Source: an uncultured Hungatella sp. (GTDB taxonomy: Bacteria > Bacillota > Clostridia > Lachnospirales > Lachnospiraceae). Taken from it: a DNA stretch of 56,957 bases. A model generated the notes under the pieces. The model did no database searches and was not told where the DNA came from. It saw only the letters and a list, made by a program, of their open reading frames with translations. Within the stretch, counting starts at the first letter, position 1, and every line of letters starts with the position of its first letter. Positions 40,607 through 48,776 of the stretch are shown here, in pieces. The DNA lies in assembly GCA_947066955.1 (NCBI GenBank), contig CAMTAF010000007.1:1-56957 (forward strand), in the 5' to 3' direction. The translations under genes were made by a program, and so were the position numbers.

Positions 40607-41821
40607 TTACCTTTCTTCCCTCTCCCTTACTTTCCCGTTTCTTACGGAATACCGGATTCCTTCCCTGCTGCGCAGTACCTGGAAAAAGCTGCCGGACTTA
40701 AAAATATTAAAATTGGCAGGCTTCCCTACGGAAATCCCATAACGCTCCGGCGCAATGTTCAAGGTATCTGCGCCATAACGGGTAATGATCCGGTACGAAT
40801 CGTTCAATTCATGGTATCCCATCATATGGCACAGATGCAGACCCATGACCAGCACTTCCTTCATATCCCCATTCCCCAAAGGATAAAAAGGATCATAAAT
40901 ATCGTCATGCCCCATGGAAACCGGGATTCCATGTTCCAACAATTCCTTTATTCTGGTAATCCCCCTTCTTTTGGGATATGTATCAAATCTGCCCTGCAGA
41001 TTTACATTGACCAGCGGATTGGCGATGATATGGATGCCGCTCATCTTCAGCACCCGAAACAGCTTATCGCAGTATGCATTGTTGTAGGAATGCATGGCTG
41101 TCGTATGGCTGGCAGAAACTTTTCCCTTCATACCGGTTTCATAAGCGCAGGCCGCAAGGACTTCCAGAAACCGGGACTGCTCATCATCAATCTCATCACA
41201 GTGCAGATCCACCAGCTTATCGTATTTCTGTGCCAGTTCCATAAGATAATGGATGCTCCGTTCTCCATGCTCCCTGGTAAGTTCAAAGTGAGGAATGCCG
41301 CCCACCACATCCGCGCCCATCCTTACCGCTTCCTCCAGGTTTTCCCGCACTTTCTGTGAGGTAAAAACGCCGTCCTGAGGAAACGCCACAAGCTGAATCT
41401 CTATCTCGTCCGCCACTTCTTCTTTCAGTTCCAGCAATGCCCTAAGTGCCGTCAGGTCGTGAGAAATATCTACATGAGATCGGATATACTGTACGCCTTT
41501 TTCCTGGTACAGCTTCAGTGTACGCCGGGCCCTCTCCTTCACTTCCTCCGGATCCAGATGCTTCCGGTATTCACTCCACACCCGGATTCCTTCAAACAAG
41601 GTGCCGGACAGGTTGGGTCCTGTAGCATCAAGGCTGAAACAGGTATCCAGGTGTACATGGCAGTCCACGAAGGGGGGAAGCAATAAGCCTCCCTCTCCCT
41701 CCAGGACTTCCTCCCCCTCCAGAGCCGTCAGATTTTCATCGATCTCACAGATCATGCCTTTTTGTATCCGTACATCTGAACCGATATCTGCGTTTTCAAT
41801 CCTTATATTTTTTATCAGCAT
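40607..41821 (-). CDS. codA: Cytosine deaminase
   Basis: This 404-residue amidohydrolase is close to Escherichia coli CodA along its length: DCHVHLDTCFSLD (metal His pair), VVGGIPHFELTREHG, LHCDEIDDEQSRF, SASHTTAMHSYNNAY, GRFDTYPKRRGITR and MGHDDIYDPFYPLG (metal Asp). It releases ammonia from cytosine to give uracil. It has no codB partner; NupC next door supplies nucleosides instead. Confidence 0.92.
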   Translation of the reverse strand: MLIKNIRIENADIGSDVRIQKGMICEIDENLTALEGEEVLEGEGGLLLPPFVDCHVHLDTCFSLDATGPNLSGTLFEGIRVWSEYRKHLDPEEVKERARRTLKLYQEKGVQYIRSHVDISHDLTALRALLELKEEVADEIEIQLVAFPQDGVFTSQKVRENLEEAVRMGADVVGGIPHFELTREHGERSIHYLMELAQKYDKLVDLHCDEIDDEQSRFLEVLAACAYETGMKGKVSASHTTAMHSYNNAYCDKLFRVLKMSGIHIIANPLVNVNLQGRFDTYPKRRGITRIKELLEHGIPVSMGHDDIYDPFYPLGNGDMKEVLVMGLHLCHMMGYHELNDSYRIITRYGADTLNIAPERYGISVGKPANFNIFKSGSFFQVLRSREGIRYSVRNGKVREREER

Positions 41822-41854
41822 CGTTTTATACCTCCAAAATCGGATCCTCTGCCA

Positions 41855-42568
41855 TTAGGCAATCTCCAGCGCAATCTCCATCATGGCGTGGAAGGTTGTC
41901 TGCCTCTCGGCGGAGGTAGTCTCCTCCCCTGTCACCATACTGTCGGAAATGGTGCAGATCGCCAAGGCATGCTTCCCGGCTCTGGCCGCTGTCATATACA
42001 ATCCCGCTGTTTCCATCTCTACCGCCAGAACTCCCATCTTTGCCCATGTCATCGTAGAGCCGGACTCATCATAAAAAGCGTCATGAGAATATACGTTTCC
42101 TACTTCAAAGTGAAGGTCTGCTCTCTTTTTTGCTTCCTCCACGGCTTTACTGAGCAGCTTATAGGAGGCCGTGGGCGCAAAACAGCCGGGAAGACGGAAC
42201 TGGTTGGCAAAGTTCGTATCCGTGCAGGCTCCCATAGCGATCACAAGATCCTTTACATTTAATTTTTCAGACATGGAGCAGGCAGTTCCGATCCGGATGA
42301 TGTTCTCCACATCATAGCCGTGAAACAGCTCATAGGAATAAATGCCCATGGACGGCATCCCCATTCCGCTGGCCATGACCGATACTTCCTTTCCTTTATA
42401 TTTCCCAGTAAAGCCCAGCATCCCGCGCACCTGGTTAACCGTACGCACTTCCTGCAGATAAGTATCCGCAATAAACTTTGCACGCAGCGGATCACCCGGC
42501 ATCAGGACGGTTTTTGCAAAATCACCTTTCTTCGCTTCAATATGGGGGGTTGGAATCATTAAACTCAT
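41855..42568 (-). CDS. deoD: Purine nucleoside phosphorylase, DeoD type
   Basis: This 237-residue hexameric-type phosphorylase splits purine (deoxy)nucleosides into base and pentose-1-phosphate. Typical stretches are MIPTPHIEAKKGDFAKTVLM, LMPGDPLRAKFIA, GMGMPSMGIYSYEL and VEMETAGLYMTAA. The start is ATG 42568 after AAAGG; a TTG two codons earlier is less likely. It is the first gene of the ten-gene operon that runs to rpiB. Confidence 0.95.
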   Translation of the reverse strand: MSLMIPTPHIEAKKGDFAKTVLMPGDPLRAKFIADTYLQEVRTVNQVRGMLGFTGKYKGKEVSVMASGMGMPSMGIYSYELFHGYDVENIIRIGTACSMSEKLNVKDLVIAMGACTDTNFANQFRLPGCFAPTASYKLLSKAVEEAKKRADLHFEVGNVYSHDAFYDESGSTMTWAKMGVLAVEMETAGLYMTAARAGKHALAICTISDSMVTGEETTSAERQTTFHAMMEIALEIA

Positions 42569-42601
42569 TTTCAATTACCTTTCACCTTTCTGTTTTTTAG
42601 A

Positions 42602-42712
42602 GGAGGTGCGCTGAGGCGCACGCAGGTCATCAGCCTTGCGGCTGGTGACAAATTTTAGCGGAGGTGCGCTGAGGCGCACGTAGGTCATCAGCCTTGCGGC
42701 TGGTGACAAATT
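42602..42712. repeat. Tandem two-stem repeat (2 x 53 bp, period 58)
   Basis: Copies at 42602-42654 and 42660-42712 differ at one base. Each begins GGAGG, then hairpin GTGCGC-TGAG-GCGCAC, then hairpin GTCATCAGCC-TTGC-GGCTGGTGAC, then AAATT. The pair lies in the divergent region between deoD and the Crp/Fnr-type gene, so it is in the deoD leader and/or at the regulator promoter. It shares architecture but not sequence with repeats A to E. Confidence 0.9.
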
Positions 42713-42722
42713 ATGTTATACT
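42694..42722 (+). promoter_or_regulatory. Candidate promoter of the Crp/Fnr-type gene
   Basis: TTGCGG and TATACT are separated by 17 bases. The -35 box lies within the second repeat copy. Confidence 0.5.
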
Positions 42723-42765
42723 TTTTGAGAAGATACATATCCCTGACATAAGGAGGTCCTTATTC

Positions 42766-43464
42766 ATGAAAGATCTGAATATGTACTATCCCAGGCTTTA
42801 CAGCCTGTTTGCCCAGATTCCGAAACCGGAGATCGACAAACTTGTTATACGGCAATTTGAAACAGGAGAAGCTCTGGCTTTTAAGGGGCATCTCTTTCAA
42901 CATATTTTTATTGTTTTGGACGGCATATGCGACGTCATCAACCAGTTGGACAACGGCACGGATATCATCACCCTGAAGCTTACCTTCGGAGATATGATCG
43001 GAGTTTCCGAAAGTGTTTTCAATAACATGAACTATATTGCTTCCGTAAAGGCATGCACCCCGGTTATGGTTGCCGAAATGGAAAATGCCGTGTTCAAACG
43101 CTGGCTTATCTCCTTTCCCTGCTTCGTGGATTTTGTACTCAAGAACCTGGTGACCCGCCTTCACTATACCGCTGACCTTTCAGCCAACTGCCAGACCAGC
43201 GCCCCTAAAATCAATCTGGCAAAATATTTTATAGACCGTTATAATGTGGAATTTTCCACCTCCTCTCCCGCATACCACGGCTCTGTCAGAATACAGGAAA
43301 CCCATGAAATGATCGGCACGTTTCTTGGCATGAGCCCCCGTACTGTAGAGCGCCATATCCGCACATTAAAAGAGGACGGCCTCATCAGTATGGCGAAGGG
43401 CAAAGTTTATATTTCGCCTTCTCAATACCAGGAACTTCTGAACCTTGTAGCTTCAAATCTGTAA
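42766..43464 (+). CDS. Crp/Fnr-family transcriptional regulator
   Basis: This 232-residue regulator has a cyclic-nucleotide-binding-type beta-barrel (about 20-120), a dimer helix and a C-terminal winged helix (ETHEMIGTFLGMSPRTVERH). It lacks the N-terminal Cys cluster of Fnr and the exact cAMP-binding signature, so its ligand is unknown. The start at 42766 follows AAGGAGG. It is divergent from the deoD-to-rpiB operon, which it probably controls. Confidence 0.85.
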   Translation: MKDLNMYYPRLYSLFAQIPKPEIDKLVIRQFETGEALAFKGHLFQHIFIVLDGICDVINQLDNGTDIITLKLTFGDMIGVSESVFNNMNYIASVKACTPVMVAEMENAVFKRWLISFPCFVDFVLKNLVTRLHYTADLSANCQTSAPKINLAKYFIDRYNVEFSTSSPAYHGSVRIQETHEMIGTFLGMSPRTVERHIRTLKEDGLISMAKGKVYISPSQYQELLNLVASNL

Positions 43465-43567
43465 AAATTGTAAATGAAAACCGACGAAAAAAACACGACA
43501 TTTGACGGGAAAGACTATTTTATTTTCCAAAAATGGGCGTCTGTTTTTGTGTGATTTGCACAAAAAA

Positions 43568-43597
43568 AGAAAACCATACCATACAGGCTGGTTTTCT
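43568..43597 (-). terminator. Terminator of the envelope operon
   Basis: AGAAAACC and GGTTTTCT flank a 14-base loop. On the minus strand the hairpin is followed by a seven-T run. It may also stop the crp-like transcript. The gap 43465-43641 has no gene. Confidence 0.7.
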
Positions 43598-43641
43598 AGG
43601 ACCTTTGAATAATTGCCACCGCTTTAATGATGATTCCCCGG

Positions 43642-43782
43642 CTAACTGCGGGTAAAGGAGGTCTCCTTAGCGATATCCTTGATGGTGATATCTTTGAAGC
43701 CCATAGTCTGATATAAAGACTTGCACGCCTTGATGATCTCCTCTTTCCGCGCGTTTGTAAGTTCTACAGAACTCTTCGGCAT
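43642..43782 (-). pseudogene. Truncated TetR/AcrR regulator (DNA-binding part only)
   Basis: The frame starts four bases after the histidine phosphatase stop and reads MPKSSVELTNARKEEIIKAC, then KSLYQTMGFKDITIKDIAKE and TSFTRS, ending after 46 codons. This is a TetR helix-turn-helix cut off exactly where SIYNYF normally follows. The roughly 150-residue ligand domain is missing and a terminator follows about 45 bases later. An internal deletion is the simplest explanation. Confidence 0.75.
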
Positions 43783-43786
43783 AACT

Positions 43787-44362
43787 TCACTTCACGGGAT
43801 TCGGCACATAATCGGTCATCACAAACTTCCCCTCCTCATAATCCAGAACAAATATGCAGCAGTTGGTAATCTTATTTTTAAACCACCCCATGTCTGTTCC
43901 GATTCCTCTTATGAAATTGAAGCAGGCGCCGCCGTGGCTCACTGCCAGAACACTCTGGTGCCTGTCCTTTTCCATAATCCCTGTCAGGGTTTCCACCATC
44001 CGGTCACGGACCGTGTTGGAGGATTCTCCCCCGAACCGGAGATAATAAGTCTCACACTCTTTGGGATCGCTGCTGGAGAGTCTCTCGCTTTCCGCTTCCA
44101 GCTCCCCGTAAAACATCTCCTTTAAGCCCTTCAGCCGCGTGTAGGGCTGACTCGTGATCAGTTCCAGGGTATCGCAGCACCTTTCACTGGTAGAACTATA
44201 CGCCGCGTCAAAACGGATTCCTTTTTCCCCAAACCAATCCTTTACCGCCAATGCCTGTTTTTTTCCCGTCTCCGTCAGGGGAGAGTCACACCACCCCTGA
44301 ATCCGGTGCTGGCGGTTAAACATAGTCTGTCCGTGGCGGACAAGATACAGCCGCTTTTTCAT
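43787..44362 (-). CDS. Histidine phosphatase (phosphoglycerate-mutase-like) family protein
   Basis: This 191-residue protein has the catalytic LVRHGQTMFNRQHRIQGWCD motif with the phospho-accepting His in RHG, and the second His in SHGGACFNF. These proteins remove phosphate from diverse small molecules; the specific substrate cannot be read. It follows the LytR-CpsA-Psr gene in the same operon. Confidence 0.88.
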   Translation of the reverse strand: MKKRLYLVRHGQTMFNRQHRIQGWCDSPLTETGKKQALAVKDWFGEKGIRFDAAYSSTSERCCDTLELITSQPYTRLKGLKEMFYGELEAESERLSSSDPKECETYYLRFGGESSNTVRDRMVETLTGIMEKDRHQSVLAVSHGGACFNFIRGIGTDMGWFKNKITNCCIFVLDYEEGKFVMTDYVPNPVK

Positions 44363-44429
44363 CTGAGTTCTTCTCCTTTCTTATGGACCCGTGTCACTTC
44401 ACAGGAAAGGACCGGATCGCTGTACTCTT

Positions 44430-46109
44430 TTAAGGAACTCCAGGCCCCACCTCTGTTGTCTCAACCACTGGTTTCTCATTAAAAACATGATCCCCCTGAT
44501 CTTGACCGCCGTAGCCTCCCGGACCAGCCGGTCCGGAAGGTACTTTCTCCGGCAGATTTTCTCCAGGGCCTTCCGGTTTTTCGGGAGCTTCCTGAGGGCT
44601 GCTTTCTGAGGCCGTGTCAGACTCTCCGATTTCAGAGGAATTTTCCCTCTCTGTCTCCCTGATTCCGGAACTGTCTTCCTCAGAAGCCTGGGGCTTGGCG
44701 GTCTCGGGCTCAGAAGTCTCAGACTCAGAGGCGTCAGTCATCTCCGTCTCTGTCTCCTGTGCTGAAGTTCCTTCTTCAGAGGTCTCTATTTTCTCTTCTT
44801 CTGGTTTTGGAGCTTCCGCCTCCCCAGTCTTTTCAGCAGCCTGAGTCCCTCCGGCCGTCGGAGCCTGACCGCTGCCCTCCTTTAAGGCCTTCTGCCCGAT
44901 TATTTTCGCCTCAGGGGCATTTTCAGCCACCTCTCCCATCCCGCTGTCAGAAGCAATCTTCGCGCTGATCTGCCGGACCGTGGATGAGGGTTGATAATTT
45001 TCTGTGCCGTACAGGAACTGATGAAGCTGAACCACGTTGCTCTCCAGAGTCAGGGGGATAACGCAGTCCTTCTTTCCTATGTCTGCCTCGCCTCTGGAGA
45101 AGGGGAAGCCTCCGGTCTCTCCTATGTGATACTTTTTGATATTTCTGGCCATGGAAATCACATCATCAAGGCTGATACTGGTGGACAGCTGAGGAATCAC
45201 CGTCTGGGCCACAATGCTCAGGGTCTTGAAATCGGCTTCCTTCGCTTTGTTCATAGCCAGCTGGATGACCAGCCTCTGTCTGGCGGTTCTGTTGTAATCC
45301 GTATCCATCAGCCTTAGCCTGGCATAGGCCACCGCCTGCACCCCATCCAGATGGTTCAGCCCCGCATGTTCCAGGTGGTGGGAACCCAGCCCCGTGGAGT
45401 CTACGGTCTCTGTAATGAACGCGTTGATATACCGGAATTCGCTGTCCGAGATCTCCAGATCAATGCCTCCCAGGATGGTGATGGCATCGGCCACTGCCTT
45501 CCAGTTAAAAGTGGCATAGTCATCAATGGTCAGGTCCAGATTTCGCTCCAGCGCTTCAACGGCCTGCTCATGGCCGCCTTTGAAGTATGCTTCATTGATC
45601 TTGTGATAGGTCCCGTCAGAAGAAATCTCCAGGTAGGTATCCCGGTACACAGATACCAGCTTGATCTCCCCTGTCTTCCGGTCAATGACACACAGCATCT
45701 CCACGTCAGACAGAGCTCCCTTCTCCAAACCTCCATTGCGGGAATCCACGCCAAACACAGCAATCGTCCAGAAGCCTGAACCGCCCCGGAAATACTGATA
45801 TCCAAAATATAATCCGGCAGCTGCCGCCAAAAGAAGGATTATCTTGAGGAGGAGAGGCAATCCCCGCTTCTTTTTCTTTTTTCTGTTTCTGTGGCTTTCC
45901 AGCGGCTCCCTGGCCTGAGGCCTTCTCCTCGGCTGCGGCCGCCTCTGCCCTGTTGGCTCCAAATCATCAAATTCAATGATGCTCAGCTCTGGTTCCCGGC
46001 TCCTGGCGGGCCCTCTTCCGCTCCCCCTTCTCTGAGGCTCTCTGCCCTGAATCTCCCTCCGGCGCTGCCTGCGCCTGCGCATTTTTTCCAATTCATCATC
46101 GTATTCCAT
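44430..46109 (-). CDS. LytR-CpsA-Psr (LCP) family wall-polymer ligase
   Basis: This 559-residue protein has a highly basic cytoplasmic N-terminus (RRRRQRRR), one membrane helix at about 86-108, and an extracellular LCP domain (about 115-340) with AVFGVDSRNGGLEKG, SVYRDTYLEI, INEAYFKGG and YARLRLMDTDYNRTARQR. LCP enzymes attach teichoic-acid or capsule polymers to peptidoglycan. A long Glu/Ser/Thr/Pro-rich tail (about 380-559) is extra to the family. It starts two bases from the stop of the preceding NlpC-like gene. Confidence 0.9.
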   Translation of the reverse strand: MEYDDELEKMRRRRQRRREIQGREPQRRGSGRGPARSREPELSIIEFDDLEPTGQRRPQPRRRPQAREPLESHRNRKKKKKRGLPLLLKIILLLAAAAGLYFGYQYFRGGSGFWTIAVFGVDSRNGGLEKGALSDVEMLCVIDRKTGEIKLVSVYRDTYLEISSDGTYHKINEAYFKGGHEQAVEALERNLDLTIDDYATFNWKAVADAITILGGIDLEISDSEFRYINAFITETVDSTGLGSHHLEHAGLNHLDGVQAVAYARLRLMDTDYNRTARQRLVIQLAMNKAKEADFKTLSIVAQTVIPQLSTSISLDDVISMARNIKKYHIGETGGFPFSRGEADIGKKDCVIPLTLESNVVQLHQFLYGTENYQPSSTVRQISAKIASDSGMGEVAENAPEAKIIGQKALKEGSGQAPTAGGTQAAEKTGEAEAPKPEEEKIETSEEGTSAQETETEMTDASESETSEPETAKPQASEEDSSGIRETERENSSEIGESDTASESSPQEAPEKPEGPGENLPEKVPSGPAGPGGYGGQDQGDHVFNEKPVVETTEVGPGVP

Positions 46110-46110
46110 T

Positions 46111-48264
46111 TCATTCCTCCCCGATCAGATCTCTGTAATGTGGCAGTTCTACATCATAGGTATCGATCATCACGTTATTTACATAACCTGTAGTCTCGTG
46201 AATCAGGTACATGGATCCGTCTTCTGCCCATGCCAGAAATAAATAGACATGGGGCTGCTCGCCGGTCCGGATGAGAATGTCTCCTGCCCTCAGTTCTTCT
46301 TTTGCGATCCCTCTCCCGCAGCTTACAAGCCCGGATGTGCTCTGTGCCGGCAGAGGGCTTCCAAAGGCTGTCCAGTACACCCAGTTGATCCAGCCGGAGC
46401 AGTCGAGCCCCTTGAGGATCCGCCCGTCTTCATCAGCTTCCACAATGCTTCCGAAGCCGTTTCCCTCTATCCCGCCTCTGGACGGCTTGCCGCCCCAGTA
46501 ATAGGGGATGCACCCCACAGAGGACAGCGCCTGGCGAACCAGATGGCGCCGTTTTTGGGATGTGGCGGCGGGAAGCTTGTTCAGATAATAAGCAATCTCC
46601 GACTGGGTCAGAGGATTGCGGACATAAAGGCTGGGGGAACTGGCAATGCCGTAGAGATCATACCAGTCCTGGCCATCCAGAGCTTCACAGGAGGATCTCG
46701 CCTCCTCATCCCACCCCTTCCACTGACTGTCAAAGGCAGATTCCCGCGCTCCCACCGGATCCGCCTCATAAAGGCTCCTGCTTTCTTTAAGACCTGTGAT
46801 CTGTATGGAAATGTTCAGATCAACATGCCCCTGACAGGAATCAGTGCCGCCCTGTTCCAGGCCTTGGCCTGTGTTCTCCTGACCGGAATCCTCCTGCGCC
46901 GCGGCCTCCCGGCCTTCATCGGTTCCTGAGCTGTACTGCGCATCCTGAGTTTCCTGGTTTCCGTCAGAAGGGTTCTCCACGGCTTCCCATGTCTCTCCAG
47001 GACCCGCCGGCCGGTTTTCTCTGCTCTCCTCCTGGCCTGTCACTGCGGAGCCATTTCCCGGCTCTCCTTCCAACGGCGCGGCATCGCCGGCCTGCCCCTG
47101 CTGCCGGCCGGATACCGCAGCATCGCTCTCGCCGGCCTGTCCTTCCTCCGCGGCTTCGCCGACCTGCCCTCCGCCTGCCTGGCCTTCCTGCGCGGCTCTG
47201 CTGTCTTGTTCTCCGCCTGCCTGGCCTTCCTGCGCGGCTCCGCTGCCTTGTTCTCCTCCTGCCTGGCCTTCCTGCGCAACTCCGCTGCTCTGCTCCTCGT
47301 CTTCCTGGCCTTCCAGTGCGGCTCCGCTGCTCTGCTCCTCGCCTTCCTGGCCTTCCTGCGCAACTCCACTGCTCTGCTCCTCGCCTTCCCGGCCTTCCCG
47401 CGCAGCTCCGCTACCCTGCTTCTCGTCTTCCTGGCCTTCCCGCGCGGCTCCGCTGTCTTGTCCTCCGCCTGCCGCATCCGCGCTTTCCTGTTCCTCCGTG
47501 CCCTCCTCCCGGGAATCCTCCTCAGGCTCTTCCAGGTACTGGCACTGGGACTCGCAGTAGTAAACCGGGCTCATGGATATCTGGTACGAGTGAGAGCAAT
47601 CCCAAAGGGCAAGCGCGTATTCCAGGAAAGCGTCATACTCCTCCCACCCTTGGAAATATCCGTAGACGCTGGCAAGGGATAAAATCTCCTTGGCGTTGGA
47701 GTACCCGCTGATCGGAGTTCCGTCCCCATCCCGAAAGGTAACGGTCACCCGGTTCCAATGGGAGAGATCACCGATATCCACCCCCTGCGCCGCGGCCATC
47801 TGACCTGGAGGAGTCTCCATATTGCTGTAGATTCCCTGAATCCAGGAAGAATCCTTCTGGGAAAGGAGCTTATAAATCCTGGCCCCGTAACTGTTGGAGA
47901 TCTCCTGCTCCTCCTCCTGGTCAAAATAAAACGCCGGATTTAGCCTTTCCGCTGATCTCTTATCCCTTTTTCGCTCTCCTAACCCTGCCGCTTCCCGGAC
48001 TTCCCTGCTGCGGGGAAACTGATCTCCCTCCAGGACCTCATGGATATCCGCCGGTTCTTCTTTTTCTTTTTTCGCGTCTTCCCAAACGCAAGAGAGAAGA
48101 AATTTCCAAAGTTCTTCTGCTCCAAGCATCGTCTTTTCTTCCGGAAACCAGAATTCTCTCCTCCATGTCCTGGAAGCCCCGACGGAGACTCCGCTGCCGG
48201 CCGCCATGACCAGCACCGACAGACATATGGAGAGAAAACCCGGCATATTTTGATATTTTTTCAT
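46111..48264 (-). CDS. Secreted NlpC/P60-like protein with a 14-residue repeat region
   Basis: This 717-residue protein has a signal peptide (1-30), an unrecognised N-terminal domain (30-245), a low-complexity region with eight 14-residue repeats (269-380), a second domain, and a C-terminal NlpC/P60-like hydrolase with Cys622 (DCSGW), His672 (QPHVYLF) and His689 (LIHETTG). It is likely to act on the cell wall. The ribosome binding site is weak (CAGG). It is the first gene of an operon with the LCP gene, a histidine phosphatase and the broken TetR. Confidence 0.82.
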   Translation of the reverse strand: MKKYQNMPGFLSICLSVLVMAAGSGVSVGASRTWRREFWFPEEKTMLGAEELWKFLLSCVWEDAKKEKEEPADIHEVLEGDQFPRSREVREAAGLGERKRDKRSAERLNPAFYFDQEEEQEISNSYGARIYKLLSQKDSSWIQGIYSNMETPPGQMAAAQGVDIGDLSHWNRVTVTFRDGDGTPISGYSNAKEILSLASVYGYFQGWEEYDAFLEYALALWDCSHSYQISMSPVYYCESQCQYLEEPEEDSREEGTEEQESADAAGGGQDSGAAREGQEDEKQGSGAAREGREGEEQSSGVAQEGQEGEEQSSGAALEGQEDEEQSSGVAQEGQAGGEQGSGAAQEGQAGGEQDSRAAQEGQAGGGQVGEAAEEGQAGESDAAVSGRQQGQAGDAAPLEGEPGNGSAVTGQEESRENRPAGPGETWEAVENPSDGNQETQDAQYSSGTDEGREAAAQEDSGQENTGQGLEQGGTDSCQGHVDLNISIQITGLKESRSLYEADPVGARESAFDSQWKGWDEEARSSCEALDGQDWYDLYGIASSPSLYVRNPLTQSEIAYYLNKLPAATSQKRRHLVRQALSSVGCIPYYWGGKPSRGGIEGNGFGSIVEADEDGRILKGLDCSGWINWVYWTAFGSPLPAQSTSGLVSCGRGIAKEELRAGDILIRTGEQPHVYLFLAWAEDGSMYLIHETTGYVNNVMIDTYDVELPHYRDLIGEE
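47125..47460 (-). repeat. Coding tandem repeat, 8 units of 42 bp
   Basis: Units read like QSSGVAQEGQEGEE, QGSGAAQEGQAGGE and QDSRAAQEGQAGGG: consensus Q-x-S-G-A-A-x-E-G-Q-x-G-x-E. The eighth unit is degenerate. The number of units is likely to vary between strains. Confidence 0.88.
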
Positions 48265-48491
48265 GAAACATACCTGAACCCTTTATAACAACTTCTTTTC
48301 AACTAATCCGGCAGGGAAGATTTTCCCCACCCGCGGGGCCGGGGCCGCGCAAACGGCCACATTTCCTCTCCGCCCCGTGCACATAAAAATATAGCATACT
48401 CCCTTTACGAAATACACTAAAAAATCATTAAAAATTAATTAAGGGGAATGGATGGATTTATTAAACCGAAAATTCTGTGCCAAGAAACCAG

Positions 48492-48520
48492 TTGACGCAT
48501 AGGATATACAAAGCTATAAT
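48492..48520 (+). promoter_or_regulatory. Promoter of glmS
   Basis: TTGACG and a perfect TATAAT are separated by 17 bases. The transcript start would lie about 40 bases before the ribozyme cleavage site. Bases 48265-48491 show nothing further that I can support. Confidence 0.75.
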
Positions 48521-48567
48521 AGACGGGACCTTATGAACAGGAGGCATAAGTGTGAATAGCAGAGCTA

Positions 48568-48742
48568 AGCGCCAGTACCTGACTGCGAACGTGAACGGAG
48601 CCATCCGGCAGCTTCAGGTTGACGAGGCGGAGGGATTATCGAATCTTCGGCGGATACCCTCCCATGCCGCTCCGGGCGTGTGATGCAGGGCGAAATATGC
48701 GGGTAACCGCAAAACAAACGCGCTGCAACCGGAGCCTATTAA
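48568..48742 (+). ncRNA. glmS ribozyme: glmS ribozyme/riboswitch
   Basis: The core matches the glmS ribozyme: AGCGCC at the cleavage site (between A48568 and G48569), then GACGAGGCGGAGGGATTATC followed by GAATCTTCGGCGGATACCCTCC, written here in two parts. Glucosamine-6-phosphate acts as cofactor for self-cleavage, which destabilises the glmS message. The 3' boundary is approximate. Confidence 0.92.
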
Positions 48743-48776
48743 ATTTTCACAAAACAAAGAATGGAGATATGGATCT

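Noticed and set aside
42602..42712. Tandem repeat as a CRISPR or plasmid iteron set
   Set aside because: Only two copies with a 5-base gap and no replication gene nearby.
46989..47711. Plus-strand open frames over the coding repeat region
   Set aside because: They arise from the repetitive 42-bp units of the minus-strand gene; the Leu/Pro/Arg-rich products are not protein-like.
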